64,000 nt of DNA from Dermatophagoides farinae (lineage: Eukaryota > Arthropoda > Arachnida > Sarcoptiformes > Pyroglyphidae): positions 2,585,001 through 2,649,000 of the forward strand of contig NC_134684.1 of NCBI RefSeq assembly GCF_024713945.1. The letters are read 5' to 3'. Positions within the stretch are counted from its first letter, which is position 1. The number at the start of each line of letters is the position of its first letter. Shown here in pieces: positions 52,945-62,262 of the stretch. The position numbers were made by a program, and so were the translations under genes. The notes below the pieces were generated by a model. That model saw nothing but the letters and a program-made list of their open reading frames with translations. It was not told the origin of the DNA and ran no database searches.

Positions 52945-53640
52945 GAACTAAAAATTGACTTTTGACTTTTTTTTTCGTTCATTGAATTTGGTTAGTATAT
53001 TTGATAGTAGGTTTTTTTCTTACTTTACTAAATTCGTGATCGATTTGAACGTTAATTTTTTTCTGTACTTTTTTTTGGTTATCATTGCCGCCGACGACGA
53101 CGACGACGAAGACGAAGACGAAGACGTTAGTGAAATTTACTATTCCCCTTTATTTTAGGTGTTACGATCATCATGATGATGATACTGATGATGTCCTAGG
53201 ATTCGTGTTCTGCCTGAATTCGGTTTTAAACACACTGATCAATACAAACATAAACGATGGTCATCAATTAAAAAAAAAATAAAATACAGAGAATCATGTG
53301 TATGTGAATGGAATATATTTAGAAAAATTATATTGAATCAATGAATTTTTTCCACTAATTTTCAATTCATTCAAATAATATATATATAGATACATTCGCA
53401 AAATCGTGCACCAGAAAGCCAAGGATTGAAGGGTCCTAGACGGTTTTCATTTTCATTGAAAACTTTTTTGCACCAATCTTTTTGCTTGCTTTGTCACGAA
53501 TTGTTACACACACACACATTTGTTCAATCATAAATTCAATTATTATTATTATAGTATCTATCCGGAACATTTAATTGTAATGTGTAGAGAAAAAAAAAAC
53601 AGGAAATCATTCACAAAATTTTCGTCTTATGATGAACAAA

Positions 53641-53646
53641 TTTATT
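53641..53646 (-). terminator. Polyadenylation signal AATAAA of the Odd-family gene
   Basis: AATAAA on the minus strand, about 100 nt after the TGA stop, followed by a T-rich stretch. Position and strand fit the 3' end of the transcript. AATAAA-like words are common in this AT-rich DNA, so this rests on position as much as on sequence. Confidence 0.6.
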
Positions 53647-53744
53647 TTCATTATCTGACATTTGTTTTAATTTAATTTTTGTGAACGAAATGAAAAAAAA
53701 AAATAATTTACAGACAAAAAAAATGATAAACAAAAAAAATTCAT

Positions 53745-55275
53745 TCAATTTTCCACATCAATATCATCATCATCATCATCATCGTCATCATATTCATCGA
53801 TTGTTGATTTTATTATTGTAGTTGTCAAAATGTCATCATCAACATTTGATGGATGTTGATTTTTGTCGATCGCTAGTAAATGGTCACCATTATCGTTGAT
53901 ATTATCATGTTTTTGTTGTTGTTGTTGTTGTTTTTGTTGTTTTAGTTTTTCATGTTGTCCATTATTTTCCGTCGTTAATGATTGTCTTTGATTTTGACGA
54001 TCGATATTTGATTTTTGTCGTCGTCTTTGTTGTCTATCTTGTACGGATGATGATGCTTTTACCGCTGCATTCATAATAGCACAAATTCTTTCACGATCAT
54101 TTTCATTCAACTTTTTTTCATTCCAAAGCTTTTCATCATCATCATCAACATCGATATCAATATCTTCATCCTCCTCCTCCTCTTCTTCTTCTTCATCTTC
54201 TTTTTCTTCTTCTTCAAGTATCACTTCATCGATTTCGTCTTCTTCTTCAGCCATTACTTCATCATCTACCATTTCTTCCTCCATTTCAACGACAATTTCA
54301 TCATCACCATCAATAAGATGTTGTTGTTGTTGTTCATCTACATCAATCTCAATATTATCATCATCATCATCATTTTGTTGATAATGTTTTCGTCTTTTTC
54401 GTTGACGTTTGCTTTTAGTTGTTGAAATTTGTCGTTGTTTGTCATCATTATGATGATGATGATTGTCATTGCCACCATTATGTCGTACAATTTTGTTGTT
54501 GTCATCATCATCATCATCATCGCTCTTATTATTGGGGGTGTTCATTATGGATGATCGATGATGATGATCGTTATCATTAGGCGTAGGCGTTTGATGATTT
54601 AATAGTACCTTTGATGAGTTGGGTGTCTTTTTTATTCGTATATCATCATCATCATCATCATCATCAACATCATCGTCATCAACATTCAATGTTGATATTG
54701 TTGTAGGTGATTTGGATTCAAGTTTTTTCTGTTGCTGTTGATAATATTGACGTGAACTATGTAATGGTGGACGTCCTCGTACCGGATTTTGACTATTTGG
54801 TTGTTGTTGATGATGATGATGATGATGATTGTTTATATCATTAGCACCAATCAAAATTTCACCATTCATCATTGTAGTGTTGGTAGTTGTAGATTTTTCG
54901 CCAACGCTTAAACGATTTGTATTCGTATTCGTTATTGTCGTATTTGTATTGGTCATTGTAGCTGTCGTAGTCAAATTATTATTATTATTCTCATTTGCTA
55001 CTATACCAAATGAATGTGTCAACATATGTCTACGTAGATCACAATTACGACGAAATTCTTTACCACAATCCGTACAATTATATGGTTTAATATCGGTATG
55101 TGTAAGTAGATGTGTCTTTAAATTAGATCGTTGATTAAATGATCGTCCACATGTTGGACATTTATGTGGTGAATCATCCATATGTAGAATACGATGTACG
55201 GCCAATGTACGTGATTGACAGAATCCTTTTCCACATTCTGTACATTTGAATGGTTTTTCTTTTGAATGTATATAA
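53745..55275 (-). other. Terminal coding exon: zinc fingers 3-5 and acidic C-terminal tail
   Basis: Starts at the second half of the split Arg codon. Fingers 3, 4 and 5 lie at 55274-55014. A tail of about 420 residues follows, rich in Asn/Thr, His, Gln, long Asp runs and a Glu-dominated stretch at about 54170-54330. It has a short basic/glutamine segment near 53.9-54.1 kb and ends IDVEN before TGA at 53747-53745. Most homopolymer runs coincide with trinucleotide repeats in the DNA (ATC/GAT, GTT/AAC, TTC/GAA). No other domain is recognisable. An acidic tail could be an activation or interaction surface, but that is inference. Confidence 0.92.
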
Positions 55276-56954
55276 CTATAAATATATAACAATAATGAGA
55301 AAATGGAAATTTTTTACATGAAAAATATTCTAAAAAAAAACTTTTCAATGATAACCAAAAACAAAAATAACTTACCGATGATCACGAAGATGATCCTGGC
55401 GACGAAATGCTTTATTACAGATATCGCATGTATATGGCCGTTCATCTGTATGTGTACGTTCATGTATTAATAGATTATAGGATTTAGTAAAACGACGTTG
55501 ACAATAACGACAAATGAATTCTTTTTTCGGTCGTGATGATATTCTATTTACACGTGCTAATTTTCTTGAAAAATAATCAGCTAAATGTGGACTTTGATGT
55601 TGTAATGTTGATAATAATGTTTGTGGATTAAAATTTGCTGAAGCAAAAAATGGACTAGCTGTATTGACTGTTTGTGATTTACCATCCTGTGATAATGTTG
55701 CAAATGGTCCTGAATTCAATAATGTTAACATCTTGTTTGCATGTTCAAATGCATTTGGATTGGCAATAAAAGATTTATGTGTAACAACTATTGGACCATT
55801 ATCTCGACATTTTGTTTCGGTTTTTTCTTCAGTATCTTTTTTTCCTTCGGTTGCTGATTCGGCTAGTCGTGAAAAATCAAATTTTGATTTCATTTTTACA
55901 TTATTATTATCATTTTTACTATTACTATGAATTGATTTAGATTTCTGATTATTTTGACTTAGATCTTGAAGCTTGATGATGATGCTGATTATGTTTTTCT
56001 ATTTTATTTGTCAATGATTTAGATCGACCATTGATCGTATTATATCCATTCTGATGAGGATGATGATGATGATGATTATGATTCATTTTGAATTCTTTTG
56101 TTTTTATATCTGAATGTAATGAACGATTCTGTTGTGATGATGGTAATGGCATGATTGGCCGAATAAAATTATTCATATTTGATTGTCCAGTCGTTGCCGT
56201 TGGTGGTGTTGTTGTAGTTGGTGGTGGTGGTGGTGGTGTTAGAAAATCAGCTGCACTTGAAGCAAACGGTGGTGATGATAATGGTGCAAAAGGATTGGTT
56301 TTAGGATTAGCGATCATTGTCGATAATGGATGTGATGGTTGTCCATTGCCAACAACATTACTAACATTATTACCACCAAAAGATGCAGGTAAAAATGGAA
56401 GAAATGATGCCAAATGATTGGGTAACATTGTTAACAATTGATTTTGGATCGCTAATGAATCATTCAGATTCGGTGGCATCGACGATGTACGATTAGTTAC
56501 TGCCGTATTAGATGATGATGATGGTGGTGGTGGTGGTGGCGTTGGATGATGGTTTGCTGAACCATTCATTGATGACGGTTGTGAGGAAGGAGGAGGTTGA
56601 GAATGAGTCTGGAACAAATGAACGGCTACCATTTCGATGTGAAACACCACCAACGTTACTACCATTGGTTAGTGAAAATTGGCCAGTTGTTACTATTGGT
56701 ACAGCCGTTGTGGGTGGCTGTTGTTTACCCTGAAATAATCCAGGAATCTCTACGGGTGGTGACAATGGATGATGTTGACCAAGATTATGTAGCTGATGTG
56801 AATGATTGTGGTTGGTCAGATGTCCAAGATGATGAGAATGGGAATTCGTATGATTATGATGATGATGATGTCTAGATGTTGGTCCTAATGGTAAATGTGG
56901 ATGTCCAGAAACAGCAGCAGCAGTCGGATTGGCCAAATTGGTTGCATGTACCAT
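53745..56954 (-). CDS. Odd-skipped family C2H2 zinc-finger transcription factor (Bowl/Sob-like), multi-exon
   Basis: Nuclear DNA-binding protein; insect relatives pattern segments, gut and leg joints, and vertebrate OSR1/OSR2 pattern kidney and limb (family knowledge). Five tandem C2H2 fingers run from 55512 to 55014. The linkers (HTDERPY, HSKEKPF) and finger helices ([46 protein letters not shown]) are the Odd-family signature. Five fingers match Sob/Bowl; Odd has four and Drm two. My best model joins 56954-56694, 56608-56029, 55964-55376 and 55275-53745 into 986 residues, with fingers at about residues 432-564. That is longer than the roughly 740 residues I recall for fly Bowl, mainly because of low-complexity His/Pro/Gln/Asn/Asp/Glu tracts. 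The ATG at 56954 has a purine at -3, G at +4 and an in-frame TAA 27 nt upstream. I see no WRPW or FxIxxIL Groucho-binding motif. The family call is firm, the Bowl-versus-Sob assignment is not, and the second splice is uncertain. Confidence 0.93.
55014..55512 (-). other. Five-finger C2H2 DNA-binding array (interrupted by intron 3)
   Basis: Each finger keeps C-x2-C, the hydrophobic core and H-x3-H. First cysteines are at model residues about 432, 460, 488, 516 and 544. Linkers between fingers are seven residues long. All zinc ligands are present, so the domain should fold and bind DNA. Confidence 0.95.
55276..55375 (-). other. Intron 3, 100 nt, phase 2, inside finger 2
   Basis: The donor is a perfect GTAAGT. 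The acceptor is TTTATAG after a T-rich run. Joining CG to T restores Arg, and the protein reads [12 protein letters not shown], exactly the Odd-family finger 2/3 junction. The intron has in-frame stops, so it cannot be coding. This is the best-supported splice in the window. Confidence 0.95.
55376..55964 (-). other. Coding exon 3: FDF motif and zinc fingers 1-2
   Basis: Starts in Asn/Ser/Lys-rich sequence, then carries [14 protein letters not shown] (from 55893), which resembles the FDF-x2-LA-x2-AT motif I associate with OSR proteins. About 75 mostly polar residues follow, then RPKKEFIC, finger 1 (first Cys at 55512) and most of finger 2. The 3' end is exact: CATCG|GTAAGT. The intron therefore interrupts finger 2 between its two zinc-binding histidines, splitting an Arg codon CG|T. 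Confidence 0.88.
55965..56028 (-). other. Unresolved frame change: candidate 64-nt intron or sequence indel
   Basis: The upstream frame ends at TAA 55951-55949. The downstream frame, which carries the zinc fingers, is open from just after a TAG near 56000. The two overlap by about 50 nt around a short CAT repeat. A 64-nt intron with the non-consensus donor GTCGAT and acceptor CTTCAAG restores the frame, but it is not convincing. A one-base error or a real indel next to the CAT repeat fits equally well. Confidence 0.3.
56029..56608 (-). other. Coding exon 2 (low-complexity N-terminal region) of the Odd-family gene
   Basis: Encodes a Pro/Ser/Thr/Asn-rich segment. It contains a polyproline run (56520-56540), the hydrophobic patch [22 protein letters not shown] (56400-56465), a second polyproline run (56220-56240) and poly-His (56050-56080). 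The frame stays open until a TAA at 55951-55949. The 3' end given is the weak donor (G|GTCGAT) needed by the best frame-restoring intron. If the break is an indel, the exon runs straight into exon 3. Confidence 0.6.
56609..56693 (-). other. Probable 85-nt phase-0 intron 1 of the Odd-family gene
   Basis: The reading frame changes between 56.70 and 56.60 kb. Removing 56693-56609 restores one open frame. The donor is GTAACA, the acceptor is a strong pyrimidine-rich TTTGTTCCAG, and a branch-like CACTAAC lies in between. The joined reading gives AVPI followed by [11 protein letters not shown] sequencing indel is the alternative, because the interval has no stop in the upstream frame. RNA reads across the junction would decide. 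Confidence 0.5.
56694..56954 (-). other. Coding exon 1 (N-terminus) of the Odd-family gene
   Basis: Encodes about 87 residues starting [15 protein letters not shown], followed by His/Asn/Ser-rich sequence and a PPVEIPGLF stretch. The frame stays open to 56508, beyond the proposed donor, so the exon end is inferred from the need to change frame. The proposed donor follows the Ile codon ATA (ATA|GTAACA) at 56694/56693. An extra 5' non-coding exon cannot be excluded; I see no convincing TATA box or initiator between 56955 and 57200. Confidence 0.65.
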
Positions 56955-58003
56955 CTCGTTTTTTTTCCCAGTATCTTTTTATTTTCTCAATTCAAAATGA
57001 TGGATCGGATGTAAGAAGGAAGATGAGATCAAATATAAAATTGATAAAATCTAAAAAAAAAATTTAGAACGAAAAAAAACAACGGTCATAAAAAATCATT
57101 TCAAACGAAAAGAAAAAAAAACGATCAAATTTCCAACAAAAAAAAAAAATAAAAAATTCATCATTCGATAGGTATAATATGGCTGTTTGATTGATTGGTT
57201 GATTGGTTGGTTGGTTTACCATATTGCTTGATTACTAATCAATTTACTAATCATATGATCATCATAATCATTGCTAATAATGATCATAAAATTTTTTTTT
57301 CTCATTATTGATGTTCAATCATAATCAATACATCAATTTAATCACCATGTTTGAGTATTCTTTTTTTGTTTTGTTTTTTTTCCAATTGAACAATTCTTTT
57401 TGTTTCCATACAAATTTAAATTTAGTGTCCAAATATAATTACAAATTACTGAAATCGATAATCATAGATTGAAATTAATGATAATGGTAGCCAGTGTGTG
57501 TGTGTGTGTGAGTGGATTGAACATAGAACAAGGTTATAACCGATCATCATTATCATCATCATTAACAATCATCATTAAGACATATATGAAACAAAAACCG
57601 ATAAATAAGAATTCATTAATGTGTGTGTATGAGTGTTTCAGTTGCACCACGCCTCTTATTTCCTATTCATTTTTGTTTATTCTTTTTGTTTCTTTCATGA
57701 AAAAAAAAATTCAACGACAATTTTTTTTTCTTGTTTCAGGTTCCAAATGATGATGATGATGATGATGATGATAATGATAATAATTCTGTAAAAAAAACAA
57801 TCACATTCAAATGATGTTATCATCATATGATAAATCAAGATATAGAAATCGATCCTTTTTTCCAGTCTTTATGTGTTTTCACATTCGTAGAAATTTTCGT
57901 TTTTTTTTCTGCTGTATTTGTTTAGTTCTCATAGTCATTATTTGATAGTTATCAGAGAAAAAAAAATTATGAACCGGCCAAGCGACCCGAAAATTATTAC
58001 ATC

Positions 58004-58034
<31 letters not shown>

Positions 58035-59857
58035 ATAATGATTGGCCATCATAATCGTTTTGAATCATGCTGATGCTATCTTAATTTTGTGGTACGATTT
58101 AGCAGATGAGATTTCTTATTTTTCTTTGTATATTTTAAACAAATAAAATCCATCATCATAGAAAACAATGGTAAATATTATATGTCTTTATTATTTTGGT
58201 ATTTTGTTTTCTTAATTTGTTCAAATGAAACAAACAGAAATTCGTTCAAACACAAAAAAATCCTCTCTGTAATTACTTATGCTACTTGATTCGTTTATAT
58301 TTTTTGTTGTTGTTGTTGTTGTTTTGTTTTTTATTTTACCTCAGGTCAAGCAGATGTGTTGTATTTTGTTTTGGTAATAATTTATTTATTTGTTTTGTTT
58401 TTTTTTATTAGTTCTTCTTCAAAGCGGTTTAATAATTTTTTTGTTTCACTCGTTTGAATTCAAGGTATTATTTTAAAACTAATGTACTGGTTTACAATTC
58501 AAAACAACATCATTTCGTTTATTTCCATCAAAACCAAATTAGAATCAAATTGACAAATCAATCTATCATCATATAACAAGAATGACAAGAATTCATCAAG
58601 ATAATGATGAATTAAATCATATGATGATGATCAAAGTTATATTTCAAAAATCAACTTTGACACTTTTTTCTGTTATAATCATCATCATCATCATCATCAT
58701 AAGAGACGATAAAATTTGTAAACATGAGAAAATAAGATAAAGGTCGAAAAAAAATTACGTAAAATGTTCGTATAATGTCGCTGTTGTTGTTGTTGTTGTT
58801 GTTAATGTGTATGGATTCTTCAACAAAGAAAAGAATGGCCAAAAAAAAAACACTTCTCATAAATTGAACACTCGACTATCATCATGTCAAGTGGTTTTTT
58901 TTTTTGGTTTGTGTGTGCATTTAGGTTCGTTCATTAACACTCGTCATTTCCATATAATAACCATAAGTTGGTTTTTTTCCCACAGATATTTTAGATTTTT
59001 TTTTCTTGGATAAACGATCATTACCATACAAACAAACAGGCCAAAAAAATAACAACAACAACAACAAGACATATTGGCTTTTTAATTTTTTTTCTTTTTT
59101 ACCTTTATCCATTCAATGGCCATTTCCTTTATTTCAAAGAAAAATAAAAAACGGTATAAATAAGCCAAGAAAATTCATGAAAATAAATGATCCGTGTATG
59201 TTTCAATTGTTTGTCTGTAAATGTAGGAGCCCATAATTTGTCTCATGTAGGTTTTCTTTTCTTTTGGCGACATTTGATAGACTTGTATATTTGTATTGCC
59301 GATGTCATTGATGATGATGATGATGATGATGATGGTGCTACGGTGGTGTATAGAGTGCTCTAGTTACCATCACCATCAGTATGATCATAATCATTATATT
59401 GCCTCCCACACATAAAACATACACACACACGAACAAATGATCCAACAATATGATTGTTGCACACGAATTTTTTTTTATTTTTTTTTGGAGAAAAAAAAGG
59501 CGCGACAGATGATCATAGTCTACAATTTTTTTTAGGCCTCATGACTGTCGGTGTCGAACACAAGGGACACAATATATAACGATTAAGTTCAAAAAAAAAA
59601 AAAATGAAAAACGACATCGACAAATTAATGTGTATTTGTATCAAACAACCAACAGCGGCAATGACAATTAATCAAATTGTTGTTGTTTCCCAAATTTCCT
59701 TGATCTTTCATTTTGATTTCTGAGTATTTCTTTTTCTTTATATCTTTCCTGTTTGTAATAAAATTCCAATAAACTTGCAATTTTTTTTGTGCTATTTTTG
59801 TTGGAACAACTTTTCAAGTATATCCATCGTCTTCACGAACAATAGCCGATATATTCG
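56955..59857. other. Proximal 5' flank of the Odd-family gene
   Basis: The promoter must lie here or further upstream, unless non-coding exons exist. I see A/T tracts, a GATTGATTGGTTGATTGG repeat (57188-57216), a GT array at 58009-58034, CAT/ATG arrays at 57746-57770, 58679-58701 and 59310-59332, and one AGGTCA half site at 58343. No convincing TATA box, initiator or downstream promoter element stands out. Confidence 0.55.
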
Positions 59858-60052
59858 GTTGACCGTCAGTTTGACCACAGGACCCTCTATTGTTATATTT
59901 TTTTTTTTTTTTTTTTGGTTGTATCCAATACCAAAATGGCATTAATGGGCCTTTAATTGACTCTTGATTTCGAGTGACTTTTTTTTCCTACTTTCTTTTG
60001 ATTATCATCATGCTTATATCTGGTATTAATCGTTAATGGTTTGCTTCAATGG

Positions 60053-60064
60053 TGGTCATGACCA
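60053..60064. promoter_or_regulatory. Inverted repeat (IR0) TGGTCATGACCA
   Basis: Perfect 12-base palindrome made of two GGTCA half sites with no spacer, the arrangement known as a palindromic hormone response element. It lies in the half-site cluster. Confidence 0.35.
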
Positions 60065-60131
60065 TCACTACACAATTGAATGAAAATATAGAAGAAAAAA
60101 AGAAAGAAAAAACTATATATATGCATACCAG

Positions 60132-60146
60132 ATGACCAGTGGTCAT
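60132..60146. promoter_or_regulatory. Everted half-site pair ATGACCA-G-TGGTCAT
   Basis: Inverted repeat with 7-base arms around one central base. Viewed as half sites it is TGACC and GGTCA everted with a three-base gap. It is 68 bases from the IR0 palindrome. Confidence 0.3.
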
Positions 60147-60570
60147 ATTTTGTCCCATTGTCCACATTGGTTTATTGTTCACCATCATCATCATCATCAT
60201 CATCAATGTCTTCGTTGGTTTCTTTTCTTTTTTTTTCTCATGACTGCATTAACAATAACAATAACAACAACGAAAAAAAGTTGATTTTTCTTGTTCACAC
60301 ACATACACACACACAAGAAACAAGCAAAAAAAATTGACTAAAATGTTACGACATGATTTTTGGCTCGTGCATATCTGTCTGCGATTCTGGAACAAAACAA
60401 TGTTCAAACAAATTAAGGCCACACATAGTATACCACTTTTTTTGTACGAAAAATTAATGCATTTTTTTCAGTATTGTTTTTTCTTTGTTGTTGTAGCATT
60501 TTTTTTGACAAAATTTCACAAGATAAGAATGCTTGTCACATTGTTTGATGATGGAAACAAAAAAAAACGA

Positions 60571-60611
60571 TGATCATGATGATGATGATGATGATGATGA
60601 TCATCATCATA
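60571..60611. repeat. ATG/CAT mirror tract with 20-base palindrome
   Basis: An ATG run converts abruptly into a CAT run, giving a perfect palindrome at 60591-60610 that can form a cruciform. The same switch is seen near 5654-5680, 31515-31541, 34968-34990, 35565-35590 and 36411-36450. Confidence 0.85.
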
Positions 60612-61224
60612 TATTTGACGACATGCAGTGTATGTGATAAATTATGAACATTTTCTACTGTAGGTTTCAATGGACAGAACAAAAATTTATTCGAATTTTG
60701 GTCAAGTGGTTGGTCGGTGGCCTAGAAGACAAAACAAAACAAAACAAGAAAAAATTCCTCATAACAACAAAAAATTTCTTAGGAATTTTTATTCTTTTTT
60801 CATTTCATTCCATTTTATTTCATTTCATTTTTCGAAGCTACTAGTCATTAGCATTTCGGTCAGTGGTCTTTAGCCTCATTTTCTTTCAAGGGTCTTTTGG
60901 TTGATTGTGTTCATATTGGAACATTCATTGTAAGTTCAATGGTCTGCCAATTAGCGAACGGTCATTTTGATCGATCTTTTTTTTGTCTATAGTTTACAGT
61001 TTAAGGGTGGATATCTCTGAAAAAAGGGGGCCAAAAAAAAATTTTCAAACATTGAATGATTATATATCGTTGATCGATCAAATAATATACTTGTTTTTGG
61101 TATGAATAAAATCGATCAACTCTACATTTTTCTTTTATTTTCTTTGATTGATCAATAACTTGACTTTTCAAACATCGATCGATGGATCGATCTATGGTAA
61201 ATTTTTCTTCTTTTTTTCCATGCA

Positions 61225-61237
61225 TGGTCAAAGGTCG
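61225..61237 (+). promoter_or_regulatory. DR1-type element TGGTCA-A-AGGTCG
   Basis: Two hexamer half sites in direct repeat with one-base spacing, the arrangement bound by RXR/USP heterodimers and HNF4 (established knowledge). Its 12-base core GGTCAAAGGTCG recurs exactly on the minus strand at 29560-29572. Confidence 0.4.
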
Positions 61238-61405
61238 ATCAATCGGCAGGGAAGAAATCAACTTTGTGAAAAAAAAGTCAACTGCAAATACAACACACAC
61301 ACACACACAGACATATTGATGATCATGGTTATTACCAAGTGACGATAGAATATTTTGATCAATATTTGATTACATTTCATTTTTGTACATCTTGACAATA
61401 ATAAA

Positions 61406-61418
61406 TGGTCATCGGTCA
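61406..61418 (+). promoter_or_regulatory. DR1-type element TGGTCA-T-CGGTCA
   Basis: Second one-base-spaced direct repeat, 181 bases after the first and in the same orientation, within the half-site cluster. Confidence 0.35.
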
Positions 61419-62262
61419 ATTGTCATATGATTTTTTTCGTCTTGTTCATTCAATTGACTTTAAACAACAACAACAACATTCCTTGACAATATGAATTTGA
61501 TTGTTATTGTGTGACCACTTAAAATGTCAATTTGATTATTGAAAATTTGACCAAGTAAAAGAAAAAATCAATTGTTCATTCGAGTTGTAATCACCTGTGT
61601 ATGTATGTGTGACCTTTTTTTTATCTCTTGTTAGCTTATTCCTTGTTCAATTTGCACTTGACCGCAAATAATTATGATGATAATAAAAATTTCGGATAAC
61701 TCTTTGAATAAATACCGACTGACCTTTGAAGAATATTGGGCCTAAAATTATTATCGATCCATATAGACCTTAGATATTATCAAACATTTGGCCGAATGGT
61801 CAAATCAGTTTTTTTTTGTTTAAGATGATGATGATGTTCCGCATCCATACATACATCACACTAACTGTGTGCGTGTGTGTGTGTATGTGCACATGTTAAT
61901 AAAATAAAATTGCAGGTGTGAGAAATGATCCTAGATCACACAGGTGAGAATCAGAAGATCAAAAAAAAAGATAGAAAGGTCAGGTAAATTCCAAAATTTT
62001 TTTTTATATTTTATTTTCACATTTCAAATCGTAATTGTCAATGTTGATTTGAACCTGTGTTTGATGACATTGTGTACACCTGTGTGTGTGTGTGTGTGCA
62101 CATCTTATAATTGTACATTTTGTTGTTTTTTTTCTGTACGCTCGTACTTGTTATCTTTAATTTTTTATACCTCTGTGATATAGCTAGGCACACAATATGT
62201 TTCAAGAGATTTTGATCTCAATTCTTAATGTTGGTGGCAGTGGTGGCAGGTAATCTTTGACC

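Larger units (their letters stand above)
42001..53640. other. Non-coding region downstream of the Odd-family gene
   Basis: Simple repeats as elsewhere (ATG/CAT at 44860-44887, 45564-45589, 45676-45694, 46898-46923, 48457-48480; GAA at 44251; AGT at 45175; T26 at 47932), the overlapping hairpins at 50527-50570 and the (TCGA)4 palindrome at 52669. This is the 3' flank of the gene. No gene recognised. Confidence 0.65.
59858..62262. promoter_or_regulatory. Cluster of nuclear-receptor-like half sites upstream of the Odd-family gene
   Basis: About twenty GGTCA/TGACC pentamers occur here on both strands, including near 59859, 59871, 60054, 60134, 60142, 60701, 60858, 60959, 61226, 61407, 61414, 61513, 61549, 61611, 61663, 61720, 61794 and 61978. 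With about 30% G+C I would expect roughly two in 2.4 kb. Several are ordered as direct, inverted or everted repeats. The block lies 2.9-5.3 kb upstream of the start codon, in enhancer range. The motif density is seen in the sequence; receptor binding is inference. Confidence 0.4.

Noticed and set aside
54829-55134. Plus-strand open frame opposite the Odd-family terminal exon, and a similar one at 56088-56417
   Set aside because: Antisense shadows of real coding sequence; their Val/Leu/Gly runs mirror Asn/His/Pro codons.
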